DNA from: a virus
DNA length: 28,225 nucleotides
Virus record (IMG/VR): IMGVR_UViG_3300043466_000781
Location: 1-28,225 of that record
Reading direction: 5' to 3' (one strand)
The notes beneath the pieces were generated by a model. That model was given only the letters and a program-made list of their open reading frames with translations, was not told the DNA's origin and did not search any database. The position numbers and the translations under genes are program-made. Numbering within the stretch: position 1 is the first letter of the stretch; the number at the start of each line of letters is the position of its first letter. This document shows positions 1 to 6,722 of the stretch, piece by piece.

Positions 1-60
1 TAAATATGCAATTAAACTACCGGGAAATATAGAAAAACAAATAATTTCAAGTTTACTCAT
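1..60 (-). CDS. Start of an unidentified gene (partial, runs off window)
   Basis: An ATG at 60-58 opens a frame that stays open for 20 codons to the window edge (begins MSKLEIICFSIF). The ATG overlaps the TGA of the sigma-like gene as ATGA, the same coupling seen at many junctions in this operon, which is the main reason to believe the start. The visible residues are hydrophobic but too few to assign a membrane segment or a family. Confidence 0.5.
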   Translation of the reverse strand, partial: MSKLEIICFSIFPGSLIAYL

Positions 61-569
61 TTGTTATTTATTAGGTTTTTTAATTGCTTTTTTGTTTTCT
101 TAACCACATCAAAAACGTGTTTATGAGGCAACCCAAAATACTTAGCCACCTTTTGGCAGTTACGCATTTCTACGTACTTAGAAAATATTATTGATTCGTG
201 CGCCTCATTTGGATTGATAGATAACTTTTTATCTAAATGCTTTGTAGCAATATCAGCCGTATCTATCCAGTCCTTAACGCTCGTTAACTTAAAATATTCA
301 ACCGCTTTCCCGATATCGTTTTTTTTGTACTTGTAATAAAATGGTGAGTTATTACTCATTCCCATATTTATTATGATCCGTAACACAAAGGCATTTATAT
401 TACCCTCACTTTTTAACTGAGTGAGTTTTTGGCAGTCATAGGATAGTAGAATTAAAGCGAGTTCCTGTTTTAAATCTTCTTGTAATTCAGATGGCTTTAC
501 TTTTGCGATTAGGTTGTTTATTTTCGCATCCTGATAAATCTCTACGATAATATCATTACAAGGATTCAC
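57..569 (-). CDS. Phage sigma-70-like / HTH protein
   Basis: A 170-residue protein that I read as a small, divergent RNA polymerase sigma-like factor of the sort common in Bacteroidota phages. The N-terminal part (about 25-75, with ELQEDLKQELALILL and AFVLRIIINMGMSNNSPFYYK) resembles sigma region 2 in that phage family. The C-terminal part (about 125-165, CQKVAKYFGLPHKHVFDVVKK) is a helix-turn-helix like sigma region 4. It probably redirects host RNA polymerase or binds DNA to time phage genes, but this is inference from family resemblance. The chosen start is GTG at 569, 9 bases after the upstream nuclease stop; there is no earlier ATG in frame. It overlaps the next gene by ATGA. Confidence 0.6.
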   Translation of the reverse strand: MNPCNDIIVEIYQDAKINNLIAKVKPSELQEDLKQELALILLSYDCQKLTQLKSEGNINAFVLRIIINMGMSNNSPFYYKYKKNDIGKAVEYFKLTSVKDWIDTADIATKHLDKKLSINPNEAHESIIFSKYVEMRNCQKVAKYFGLPHKHVFDVVKKTKKQLKNLINNK

Positions 570-578
570 GTAATAAAA

Positions 579-863
579 TTAAACTTTTATTTTTAATATC
601 TCTAAAACATCCTCAATTTTTTCTATAATATGTACCTGCCCCATCCAATTTTTATGAAACTTAATCTCTGCCTCCGTTAACTTTTTCTGCGATGCAGATT
701 TTTTGCCGTCTTTAATCTCAAACAAATAGTTTATACCTCTAAATCCTACAACGATATCAGGAAATCCTTTGCCGAGTTCGTGAGTGCTAAATACTGAGGC
801 AAATGGTATCTGCCTGATTTGGTCTATTATTTGCTTATGGTTTGCATCTGTTCTTTTGATCAT
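579..863 (-). CDS. VRR-NUC domain nuclease
   Basis: A 94-residue protein, nearly all of it one PD-(D/E)XK nuclease domain of the VRR-NUC type. The visible active-site pattern is G33-F-P35-D36 followed by E49-I-K51, and then the family's typical LT..E..FH..W.GQ stretch. Stand-alone phage VRR-NUC proteins are thought to cut branched or otherwise structured DNA, for example as Holliday junction resolvases. Its place among recombination and replication genes fits clearing of branched intermediates before packaging. The start ATG (863-861) overlaps the upstream TGA. An alternative role as a restriction-like partner of the methyltransferase at 2232-3248 cannot be excluded, but two unrelated genes separate them. 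Confidence 0.85.
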   Translation of the reverse strand: MIKRTDANHKQIIDQIRQIPFASVFSTHELGKGFPDIVVGFRGINYLFEIKDGKKSASQKKLTEAEIKFHKNWMGQVHIIEKIEDVLEILKIKV

Positions 864-1570
864 CGGTTATAGTATTCACGCACAACAATGCGCTTAAAAT
901 TAAAATCAATGTTTATTATTTCCTGTTTGCTAATGTCTGTAAATCCGTTTTTCTTAGATTTCATAAATGCGCCATATTCTTTTACATCCCCAAACTCAGC
1001 GTTTTTCCTTAACTCGCTTTCCCTCATTTGAATTGCTCTGCGGTAAAATTCTAACTTTTCATCCTCGCTGATAATCATTAACCCTAACTCAATAATCCAT
1101 TCGTAAATGTAGCCGGGTATCATATTAAAGGCAGTCGGTGTTTTACCGAAATCCTCAATGTCTTTTAACTTTTCTGCATCAGTCATTTTATACTCTATTT
1201 GTTTTGGAATCTCAACAGGAATATCTTTTGCCAGTTCGTTTACATAAACCCTGTATTTATCCATTATTTCAGTAAGGTAAGGCAGCGTAAATTGGTCGTA
1301 AACGATAACCTCAGCATCTATCTTTTTTTGTATCGCTAAATCAAATGCAATAACCAATTCATCTAACTTTTTACGCGGGTAGTATTCCCTAATTTTTTGA
1401 AACAATAATTTAGATTCAATTTCTGATGGCATATTTTTAGAGCGCAAACCGACCATAACAAAGATTTTCGCGAGCGTTTGCCCTATTTCAGCATCTGTGC
1501 AATCTGCGATCCTTTTTGAATTATTGGAATTGATTTGCCCAATTAACGACTGATTCAATACGATTTGCAT
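860..1570 (-). CDS. Hypothetical replication-neighbourhood protein
   Basis: A 236-residue protein I cannot assign. It is charged, mostly predicted helical by eye, has no signal peptide or membrane segment, and has no Walker motif. It lies directly after the DUF4373 replication protein, its first 50 bases overlapping the end of that gene, and directly before the VRR-NUC nuclease (ATGA overlap). The ATG is preceded by an A-rich leader (CCACACAAA) like those of other genes here. Position suggests an accessory replication protein such as a helicase loader or primase-associated factor, but nothing in the sequence proves it. Confidence 0.6.
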   Translation of the reverse strand: MQIVLNQSLIGQINSNNSKRIADCTDAEIGQTLAKIFVMVGLRSKNMPSEIESKLLFQKIREYYPRKKLDELVIAFDLAIQKKIDAEVIVYDQFTLPYLTEIMDKYRVYVNELAKDIPVEIPKQIEYKMTDAEKLKDIEDFGKTPTAFNMIPGYIYEWIIELGLMIISEDEKLEFYRRAIQMRESELRKNAEFGDVKEYGAFMKSKKNGFTDISKQEIINIDFNFKRIVVREYYNR

Positions 1571-2228
1571 TTTGTGTGGTTTTTAGTTCAAAAAATCCTT
1601 TCCATCCGTTTGCGATGGACTGGTTAATTATTTCAATGGCGATAGGTTCTAAATTGTTAGAAAGTTTTGATAACTGATTCAAAGATAGTTTTTCTGAGCT
1701 GTCACTTTTATATGAAAATTTGTGACAGGATTTTTTATAATCTTTCCACTCATTCCACTTTTTACTAAACATCTCAGAGTTAAACGGAAGTTTAACGATA
1801 TTAGTTTCCTTTCCTTTTATTTCCTTTCCTTTCCTTTCCTTTGTTGAACTGCGGTTCAACTGCGGTTCAACTGCGGTTGAATTTCGTTTCTCTGCTGATA
1901 ATTTACCTTTGATTGTATTAGCAAATTTCAACTCATTCATTTTTTCTAATGACTTGTTTAACCTAATGCTAAAAAACTCATCATCAACTATTTGGAATAA
2001 TTCAAATTCAGATATTACCGCTCTAACTTTTACCTCCTGTGAATGAGTTTGCATTGCCAATACAGGAATTATTTTTAATGGCAATGTACCTCCTGCATCT
2101 GCTAAATGCTCAATTAAAAACCAATAAATGCCATAACCTTCCATTCCTAACTGCTGCCTCATAAAAAGGATTTTTACATCGTTTGCAGCGTTATAATCGT
2201 GTGAAAAATAGTAAGTGCTTTTTTTCAT
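1521..2228 (-). CDS. DUF4373 (Lin1244/Lin1753-like) replication protein
   Basis: A 235-residue protein with an N-terminal DUF4373/Lin1753-like domain (about 1-95). The opening YYFSHDYNAANDVKILFMR and GMEGYGIYWFLIEHLA are typical of the family. This domain is a winged-helix-like unit found at the N-terminus of phage replication initiators (replisome organisers). A low-complexity charged linker follows (about 115-145, KERKGKEIKGKE) and then a C-terminal part (about 150-235) that may be DnaD-like. The linker region is encoded by DNA-level tandem repeats (1806-1878), including 11-bp iterons, so the gene may contain the replication origin as in other phage initiator genes. It follows the methyltransferase by 3 bases. 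Confidence 0.75.
   Translation of the reverse strand: MKKSTYYFSHDYNAANDVKILFMRQQLGMEGYGIYWFLIEHLADAGGTLPLKIIPVLAMQTHSQEVKVRAVISEFELFQIVDDEFFSIRLNKSLEKMNELKFANTIKGKLSAEKRNSTAVEPQLNRSSTKERKGKEIKGKETNIVKLPFNSEMFSKKWNEWKDYKKSCHKFSYKSDSSEKLSLNQLSKLSNNLEPIAIEIINQSIANGWKGFFELKTTQNANRIESVVNWANQFQ
1806..1840 (-). repeat. TTCCT pentamer tract next to the iterons
   Basis: A pure polypyrimidine stretch on the plus strand holds TTCCT twice at 1806-1815 and four times in a row at 1821-1840. On the coding strand this is purine-rich and gives the KGKE-rich linker. The period of five is also not a codon multiple. It may be replication slippage in a disordered linker, or a purine/pyrimidine-asymmetric duplex-unwinding segment beside the iterons. 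Confidence 0.5.
1847..1878 (-). repeat. Three 11-bp iterons, candidate replication origin core
   Basis: AACTGCGGTT occurs three times at exactly 11-bp spacing (1847-1856, 1858-1867, 1869-1878; plus-strand reading), joined by a C. Each unit has AAC/GTT inverted ends. Because 11 is not a multiple of three, the three copies are read in three frames and encode different residues, so the repetition is at DNA rather than protein level. Iterons inside an initiator gene are a known phage origin arrangement (for example lambda O), so a binding site for the DUF4373 protein is a reasonable inference. Confidence 0.5.
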
Positions 2229-2231
2229 AAT

Positions 2232-3248
2232 TTAAACATTATCAAATAAATTATTTTGTTTTAATTCTTTTTTTGCAAATCTATCTTTTGCATATTTTAG
2301 ATTTAGTTTAGCTTGTTTAAAATAACTATCTTTTAATTCTATACCTATTGCTTTTCTATTCATAGAAACAGGACTATAAACTTCACTACCAACGCCCATA
2401 AATGGAGTTAAAACAACTTCGTTAGGATTGCTATACAATTCTACTAACCTATCAATTACATCTAATTGCAGAGGATGTACGTGCTTTTCATCATCTTCTT
2501 CTTTACTATCTCTAAAAGGTAAAACATTATCTATTCTTATATCATCCCAAACACTAGATGCATAACGCTGCCAGATATAATGATTTAATTTTGAAATACT
2601 ATTATCTTCATTAATTTTATTTAGATGATCCCATAATTCAACTTCATTTAGATTTGAATTATTTGCATTATTCCACGCCTTTAAAATATTAGGTAAAATA
2701 GGTATTTCTCCTGCGTAGTTGTTTATTCCAAATGGATGTATTACAGGTGTTTTATTTTCTCCTTTTTTAGTAAAAATTAATACATAATCTGGCATTGCAG
2801 TAAAACATTTTGTACTATCTTCTACAATAAATTTATGCATTAATGATTGAACCATTGTACGCATACGAACTTTTAGAGGTTCTTTCCAAATTGTAATTCT
2901 ATTTCTATATTCAAATCCATATTTAGAATGTATCCTAATTATTTCATTTGGAAAATCCCAGAGTCTACACGTATTATCAAATACATCTGTGCAATGCACG
3001 GCAGTTATTCTACCCGGTTTTGTTACTCTTGAAATTTCTGATATTAAAAATTCATATTGTTGTAAAAATTGCTCTTTACTTTCACAATTACTAAAATCGT
3101 TTTCACTTGAACTATAATTATATAATCCTGCAAATGGAGGACTATAAATACTTAAATCTATACTTTCATTTTCAATAGTTGGCATTACTAACATACAATC
3201 TGAATTATAGATTGAATAATTTTCTGTGTGGATTTGTTCTTTTGTCAT
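2232..3248 (-). CDS. DNA methyltransferase (beta-class, N6-adenine or N4-cytosine)
   Basis: A 338-residue S-adenosylmethionine-dependent DNA methyltransferase. The catalytic motif IV is SPPF (36-39) and the AdoMet-binding motif I (PFMGVGSE, followed by AIGIEL) comes near the C-terminus. This circular order, with IV before I, is that of beta-class amino-methyltransferases. SPP rather than DPP is more common in N4-cytosine enzymes but also occurs in N6-adenine enzymes, so the base is uncertain. No cognate restriction gene of standard type is beside it, so it is probably an orphan enzyme protecting phage DNA from host restriction. It follows the helicase gene by two bases. Confidence 0.88.
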   Translation of the reverse strand: MTKEQIHTENYSIYNSDCMLVMPTIENESIDLSIYSPPFAGLYNYSSSENDFSNCESKEQFLQQYEFLISEISRVTKPGRITAVHCTDVFDNTCRLWDFPNEIIRIHSKYGFEYRNRITIWKEPLKVRMRTMVQSLMHKFIVEDSTKCFTAMPDYVLIFTKKGENKTPVIHPFGINNYAGEIPILPNILKAWNNANNSNLNEVELWDHLNKINEDNSISKLNHYIWQRYASSVWDDIRIDNVLPFRDSKEEDDEKHVHPLQLDVIDRLVELYSNPNEVVLTPFMGVGSEVYSPVSMNRKAIGIELKDSYFKQAKLNLKYAKDRFAKKELKQNNLFDNV

Positions 3249-3250
3249 TG

Positions 3251-4648
3251 TTAAATAAATTTAGGTTTGATGATTGATTGATTAAATTGTTTTGTTTGAT
3301 TATTAAATTTTTTATTTACATTTTCTGTTAAACTTTTATGAAGTTCTATCGCTTTTTGTGTTTTCTGTTCTAATGCTTCTAATACTCTTGTTTGTCCATC
3401 TGAAATTACCATATCTATTATTACATTATTTTTTTGACCAAATCTCCAAAAACGTCTAATAGCCTGATAGTATTGTTCGTAACTCCAAGTAGGAAAAAAT
3501 ACTGAATGATTGCAATGCTGCCAATTTAATCCCATTGATGTCATTTTAGCTTTTGTAATAAGACGTTTTATTTCTCCGTTTGCAAATGCTAATAGTATTT
3601 CTTCTTTTTTATCAATACTTTGACTTCCTATAATTTCAACAGCCTGATGATCTGAATTTTTTAAAATAGTACTTTCATTATTTGTATTACACCAATAAAC
3701 AGAGGTTTTGTTATTAGCTAATTCTATTGCCTTCTCACATCTTTTTTCTTCTGTTTGTTTTTGTTCGTGTCTTACTTCTGTCATTGATTTAGCAATAGGA
3801 GTAAATAATTGTATTTGACCATTTTTATCAATTAAACTCTGATTAGCTACGATGTGTTTATTTAAAATTAAATCAGGCAAATTATATCTTTCGTTAGAGA
3901 ATCCTAAATCGCTCGGCATTTTAATCATTATTGCCCATTGATTTACCCACGCGAAAAAATCTTTTTCAGCGTGTGGTTTTAAATAAAACTTTTCTCCGAT
4001 ATTTCTATTATTTGAATCTACTGAATTTTGATTATTTTTAAAAAATTTACCTAACATATCCATATAACCCATATAACCTAATGCTTCTGAACTTGTACCT
4101 AATTCAATAAAATCATTAGGAGATGGTGTAGCTGTTGACAAAAATCTATATGGTATTTTTTTTATAAAAGATGTAATTTGATTTTTTATCTTACCATCAA
4201 AATTTTTTAAAATACTACTTTCATCACAAATAACTCCTACAAAATCATTCTCATTAAAATAGTGTAATCTCTCATAATTACAAATAACTATTTTTTTTGT
4301 ATGTGATCCATCTTTTGAGTATTCTATATCATCAATACCTAATTTTTCGGCTTCTATAATAAATTGAAAAGCAACAGCCAAAGGAGTTAGTATTAATACT
4401 TTTTTATTTGTATGTTGTATTATATTTTTTGCTATTGATAATTGAATTAATGTTTTACCTAATCCAGTATCAGCAAAAATTCCTATCCTACCTTTTTCAA
4501 TAGATTTTTTAATAATAAATTTTTGAAAATCAAAAGCTATATCAGGAATATAATTAGCTTTAAATCCAAAATTTCCTATTGAATGTTTTTTTTGTTCTAA
4601 AAATTCTAAATACTTTTTTGTATTTTCTAATAAATAATTTTGTGTCAT
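3251..4648 (-). CDS. SF2 (SNF2-like) DNA helicase
   Basis: A superfamily 2 helicase/translocase. From the ATG at 4648 it is 465 residues with Walker A (ADTGLGKT, 59-66), a motif II variant CDESS instead of DEAH, motif III-like STATPSPND, and motif VI QAIRRFWRFGQKN near the C-terminus, all typical of phage SNF2-like helicases. It may unwind or remodel DNA in replication or recombination. A longer reading from TTG at 4681 or ATG at 4669 is open, but those codons lie inside the strong hairpin at 4660-4690, so 4648 just after the U tract is preferred. The leader (4649-4751) carries the two-hairpin element, so expression is probably controlled there. Confidence 0.85.
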   Translation of the reverse strand: MTQNYLLENTKKYLEFLEQKKHSIGNFGFKANYIPDIAFDFQKFIIKKSIEKGRIGIFADTGLGKTLIQLSIAKNIIQHTNKKVLILTPLAVAFQFIIEAEKLGIDDIEYSKDGSHTKKIVICNYERLHYFNENDFVGVICDESSILKNFDGKIKNQITSFIKKIPYRFLSTATPSPNDFIELGTSSEALGYMGYMDMLGKFFKNNQNSVDSNNRNIGEKFYLKPHAEKDFFAWVNQWAIMIKMPSDLGFSNERYNLPDLILNKHIVANQSLIDKNGQIQLFTPIAKSMTEVRHEQKQTEEKRCEKAIELANNKTSVYWCNTNNESTILKNSDHQAVEIIGSQSIDKKEEILLAFANGEIKRLITKAKMTSMGLNWQHCNHSVFFPTWSYEQYYQAIRRFWRFGQKNNVIIDMVISDGQTRVLEALEQKTQKAIELHKSLTENVNKKFNNQTKQFNQSIIKPKFI

Positions 4649-4653
4649 AACAT

Positions 4654-4690
4654 AAAAAAGGGAACGCATTGGTAGTAGCAACGCATCCCC
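4654..4690 (-). terminator. Attenuator-type terminator before the helicase
   Basis: The arms GGGGAUGCGUU and AAUGCGUUCCC form an 11-bp stem with three G-U or U-G wobbles and a 9-nt loop, directly followed by UUUUUU (4659-4654). In the opposite strand the same three positions would be A-C mismatches, so the structure is specific to the transcribed strand. It stands between two genes of the same operon, so it should act as a regulated or leaky terminator rather than an operon end. Confidence 0.65.
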
Positions 4691-4741
4691 TTAGTGGTTT
4701 GAAATAAATTTCTTTTCGGCTACTACTTCGTAAAGAAATCT
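4654..4741 (-). promoter_or_regulatory. Two-hairpin kissing-loop leader of the helicase gene
   Basis: In the minus-strand transcript a first hairpin is formed by 4741-4732 pairing with 4715-4706 (10 bp including one G-U), with a 16-nt loop containing GUAGUAGC (4726-4719). A second hairpin (4690-4680 with 4670-4660) has the loop GCUACUACC (4679-4671). The two loops are perfectly complementary over 8 nt (4726-4719 with 4679-4672), so they can kiss. The second stem is followed by U6. The element occupies nearly all of the 103-base leader upstream of the helicase ATG. I infer an RNA control switch; the ligand or partner is unknown and I recognise no named riboswitch class. Confidence 0.6.
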
Positions 4742-4751
4742 TAAAACGAAT

Positions 4752-5267
4752 TTACAAATTATTTGATATACTTTGTAAATTTTTTTTGATGCATTTTGTA
4801 ACTAACTCAGAAAATGTTATATCGGTTTTTTTAGACTCAACCAACATATCGTAAAACAACTGCTCAGGTATATCTATCAGGATTTTTTTAAAGTTTTTAT
4901 TTTCTTTTACACGCTTTGAAATTTCGTGATTATAAAAATCTAAATGCCTGTATACTGATAAATGCAGATGCTCTAACTTATGCCTGATTTCATCATACAC
5001 ATCCAAATACTTTCTAAGTTCATCGCGTGCGTTAATTAATGTTGAATGATGTCTACCAAATAAATAACCAGTTCTTTCTAATGTTAATTGCAAAGTTTTG
5101 TTACTTAAAAGCAAATCATAAATCAACATCCTGCCTAATAAATATTCCTTTGTTCTGCCTTTCTTAATGATACTTGAAGGATTAAGATTAAGATAGAAAC
5201 ACGCAATGTGTATTATATCTGAGGGTGTGTAAACGCTTGTATCATCTTGCTCTAATGGATGCCTCAT
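4752..5267 (-). CDS. DnaA domain IV-like DNA-binding protein
   Basis: A 171-residue protein whose first 100 residues match the C-terminal DNA-binding domain of DnaA. Helices run from about 15, with the signature GRHHSTLINA at 71-80, equivalent to the GRDHSTVIHA element that contacts the DnaA box. The DnaA AAA+ ATPase part is absent. Residues about 128-165 (ILIDIPEQLFYDMLVESK) look like a ribbon-helix-helix or other small binding unit. It probably binds DnaA-box-like sites in host or phage DNA, either to recruit replication machinery or to regulate transcription. The ATG overlaps the upstream stop by 4 bases. It lies just upstream of the kissing-loop leader, so it is a candidate regulator of the downstream genes, though this is inference. 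Confidence 0.8.
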   Translation of the reverse strand: MRHPLEQDDTSVYTPSDIIHIACFYLNLNPSSIIKKGRTKEYLLGRMLIYDLLLSNKTLQLTLERTGYLFGRHHSTLINARDELRKYLDVYDEIRHKLEHLHLSVYRHLDFYNHEISKRVKENKNFKKILIDIPEQLFYDMLVESKKTDITFSELVTKCIKKNLQSISNNL

Positions 5268-5557
5268 TTAATCATTTTTATAGTTAGTGCATCACATACT
5301 GAAACGCGATTTTTGAAAAAAGATTTATACGTTGGATTTTCTAATGCAAATAATCGTGAGTAAAAAGATTTCATTTCGTTAGCTATCTTAAATCCTGATT
5401 CTGCTTTAACCATACTTTCCCATCTTACCCGGTTAACAATCATCTCAGATGAGTAATAAGGTCGCTTTGATTTAATCGCCTGAAATGCAAATTTTTTATA
5501 CATCTCGTAAATGTGAGGATTCTTTTTGTGGTAGTCTATTCTGTTTTTTAAGGTCAT
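5264..5557 (-). CDS. Conserved phage protein of unknown function
   Basis: A 97-residue basic protein. The pattern YYSSEMIVNRVRWE, then FKIANEMKSFYSRLFALENPTYKSFF, is one I recognise from short proteins in replication regions of Bacteroidota phages, but no function is established that I know of. Its many Arg, Lys and aromatic residues would suit nucleic-acid binding. The start overlaps the upstream small ORF as ATGA and the end overlaps the DnaA-like gene. Confidence 0.65.
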   Translation of the reverse strand: MTLKNRIDYHKKNPHIYEMYKKFAFQAIKSKRPYYSSEMIVNRVRWESMVKAESGFKIANEMKSFYSRLFALENPTYKSFFKNRVSVCDALTIKMIK

Positions 5558-5727
5558 CTTTGAGGTTTTAAGTTGTTAATTGATGTACTAAATTTATTAC
5601 CTTTTTCGTTACAAACGATAACGGCAGGATGATGATTAGCGATTATGTAAACCCTATCTCCTCTCCTGCCGTATGTGGTTTTTTTGTTACAGGATATAAC
5701 GTCTTTAATTAAATACATCCAGTTCAT
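5554..5727 (-). CDS. Small protein, possibly SH3-like
   Basis: A 57-residue ORF filling what would otherwise be a gap. It starts at an ATG overlapping the upstream TGA (ATGA) and ends with a TGA overlapping the next ATG (ATGA), so it fits the operon on both sides, which is strong support for a real gene. The segment YGRRGDRVYIIANHHPAVIV followed by a NEKGNKFST stretch has the alternating pattern of a small beta-barrel (SH3-like) domain. Function unknown. Confidence 0.7.
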   Translation of the reverse strand: MNWMYLIKDVISCNKKTTYGRRGDRVYIIANHHPAVIVCNEKGNKFSTSINNLKPQR

Positions 5728-6188
5728 TTACTGATGGTTGTTTTAACTGATGATGTAGATGATTTTGATGGCGGATAAACACGTTTAACAACGCCATCCA
5801 TATCTACGATTTCAATGCCTTCTGTAGGAATAGATTTTAGGAACTTTTCACGATCCTTTATTTGTTCATCTAAACTCATTCTCTTAACGACTAACTCATT
5901 ATAAGTATCATCCTCGCAAAAAACATAATCATATTTTACCCCCACCTCTGCTAACTCCATTTTTGTACCTGTTGATGTGGTATGTGCGCTGCCATACTTT
6001 GCAACCTCGTAAGATAGGTAATTATAATACTCAGGGTTATCTTTTAACTTCTTAATAAAAAACTCCATCTTAGTTATGAACTCGTGAGTTTCTAAAATCC
6101 TGCCGTTATCTAATAACTCATTAACGCAGTTATCTGCAATCTTAGCAAGTTCCTGTTTGTTGTAATCTTTCTGAATTTGTGGTAGCAT
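5724..6188 (-). CDS. Conserved phage protein near the annealing protein
   Basis: A 154-residue protein. The N-terminal 60 residues look helical. The middle part contains AEVGVKYDYVFCEDDTYNELV, and this is followed by a charged helix with KDREKFLKSIPTEGIEIVD. This arrangement resembles a family often found beside ERF-type recombinases in Bacteroidota phages and prophages, with no known role. The C-terminus is a low-complexity Ser/Thr tail. The first 47 bases overlap the end of the small gene 6142-6321. Confidence 0.65.
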   Translation of the reverse strand: MLPQIQKDYNKQELAKIADNCVNELLDNGRILETHEFITKMEFFIKKLKDNPEYYNYLSYEVAKYGSAHTTSTGTKMELAEVGVKYDYVFCEDDTYNELVVKRMSLDEQIKDREKFLKSIPTEGIEIVDMDGVVKRVYPPSKSSTSSVKTTISK

Positions 6189-6321
6189 AGTTGAATAATT
6201 TAGTTTTTAATGATTCTTTACCTCCGTTTTTTTCAACATCTATTTCTGAGATATAGATACTGATTTGAATTTTTTTGAGATGTTTTGGGATTGGTTTTCG
6301 CCCTCTGTTTTCTGATTTCAT
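6142..6321 (-). CDS. Small basic protein with AT-hook-like N-terminus
   Basis: A 59-residue ORF, starting one base inside the upstream TAA (TAATG-type overlap). It begins with RGRKPIPKHLKK, similar to an AT-hook core, followed by a beta-strand-like stretch (IQISIYIS) and GGKESLKTKLF, a pattern like short ribbon-helix-helix proteins of Bacteroidota phages. It fills the 130-base gap between its neighbours. A DNA-binding role is a guess. The last 47 bases overlap the next gene. Confidence 0.6.
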   Translation of the reverse strand: MKSENRGRKPIPKHLKKIQISIYISEIDVEKNGGKESLKTKLFNYATTNSERLQQTGTC

Positions 6322-6722
6322 TATATTTTGTTTAGTTGGTAAACACCAGTATCTATTTTTTTATATTCTAAATTTATTTTTACAGAATCATTAAACTTTG
6401 TTGGTATGCGATAATTAAAAAAGTCAAATAAATTTGCAACTAACTGCCTATTAGAAATCATTATATTAGTTGATATTGAAAATCCATTTTCTTTTGTGCC
6501 TTCCATAATAATTAAATTGTTATTATCAATACCTATTCTAACATATTTCCAAGATAATTTTTCACTTTTAAAGAGTTGATATAAATCAACCTCAGTAATG
6601 TTATTTTTTCTTGTGTTTCCTTTTATAGAATATCTGATACCACAATTTTTATTTGTTGCTGACCTTGACCTGTAAATAGGTTTGATAAAAGTAATGTTGT
6701 TAAATTTTAGATTAGTTTGCAT
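6321..6722 (-). CDS. Hypothetical protein
   Basis: A 133-residue basic protein without recognised domain, signal peptide or membrane segment. It reads as a mixed beta-rich fold (for example SWKYVRIGIDNNNLIIMEG). It sits between the ERF gene, whose end it overlaps by 11 bases, and the small AT-hook-like gene, so it is co-expressed with recombination functions. Nothing more can be supported. Confidence 0.55.
   Translation of the reverse strand: MQTNLKFNNITFIKPIYRSRSATNKNCGIRYSIKGNTRKNNITEVDLYQLFKSEKLSWKYVRIGIDNNNLIIMEGTKENGFSISTNIMISNRQLVANLFDFFNYRIPTKFNDSVKINLEYKKIDTGVYQLNKI

Noticed and set aside
1680-1687. Second TATCTTTG promoter-like box
   Set aside because: It is within the DUF4373 coding region without leader or terminator context; an 8-base match is expected by chance in AT-rich DNA.
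4681-4752. preQ1-type pseudoknot riboswitch in the helicase leader
   Set aside because: The interaction is between two hairpin loops, not an H-type fold, and the preQ1 A-rich tail and C-rich core are absent.
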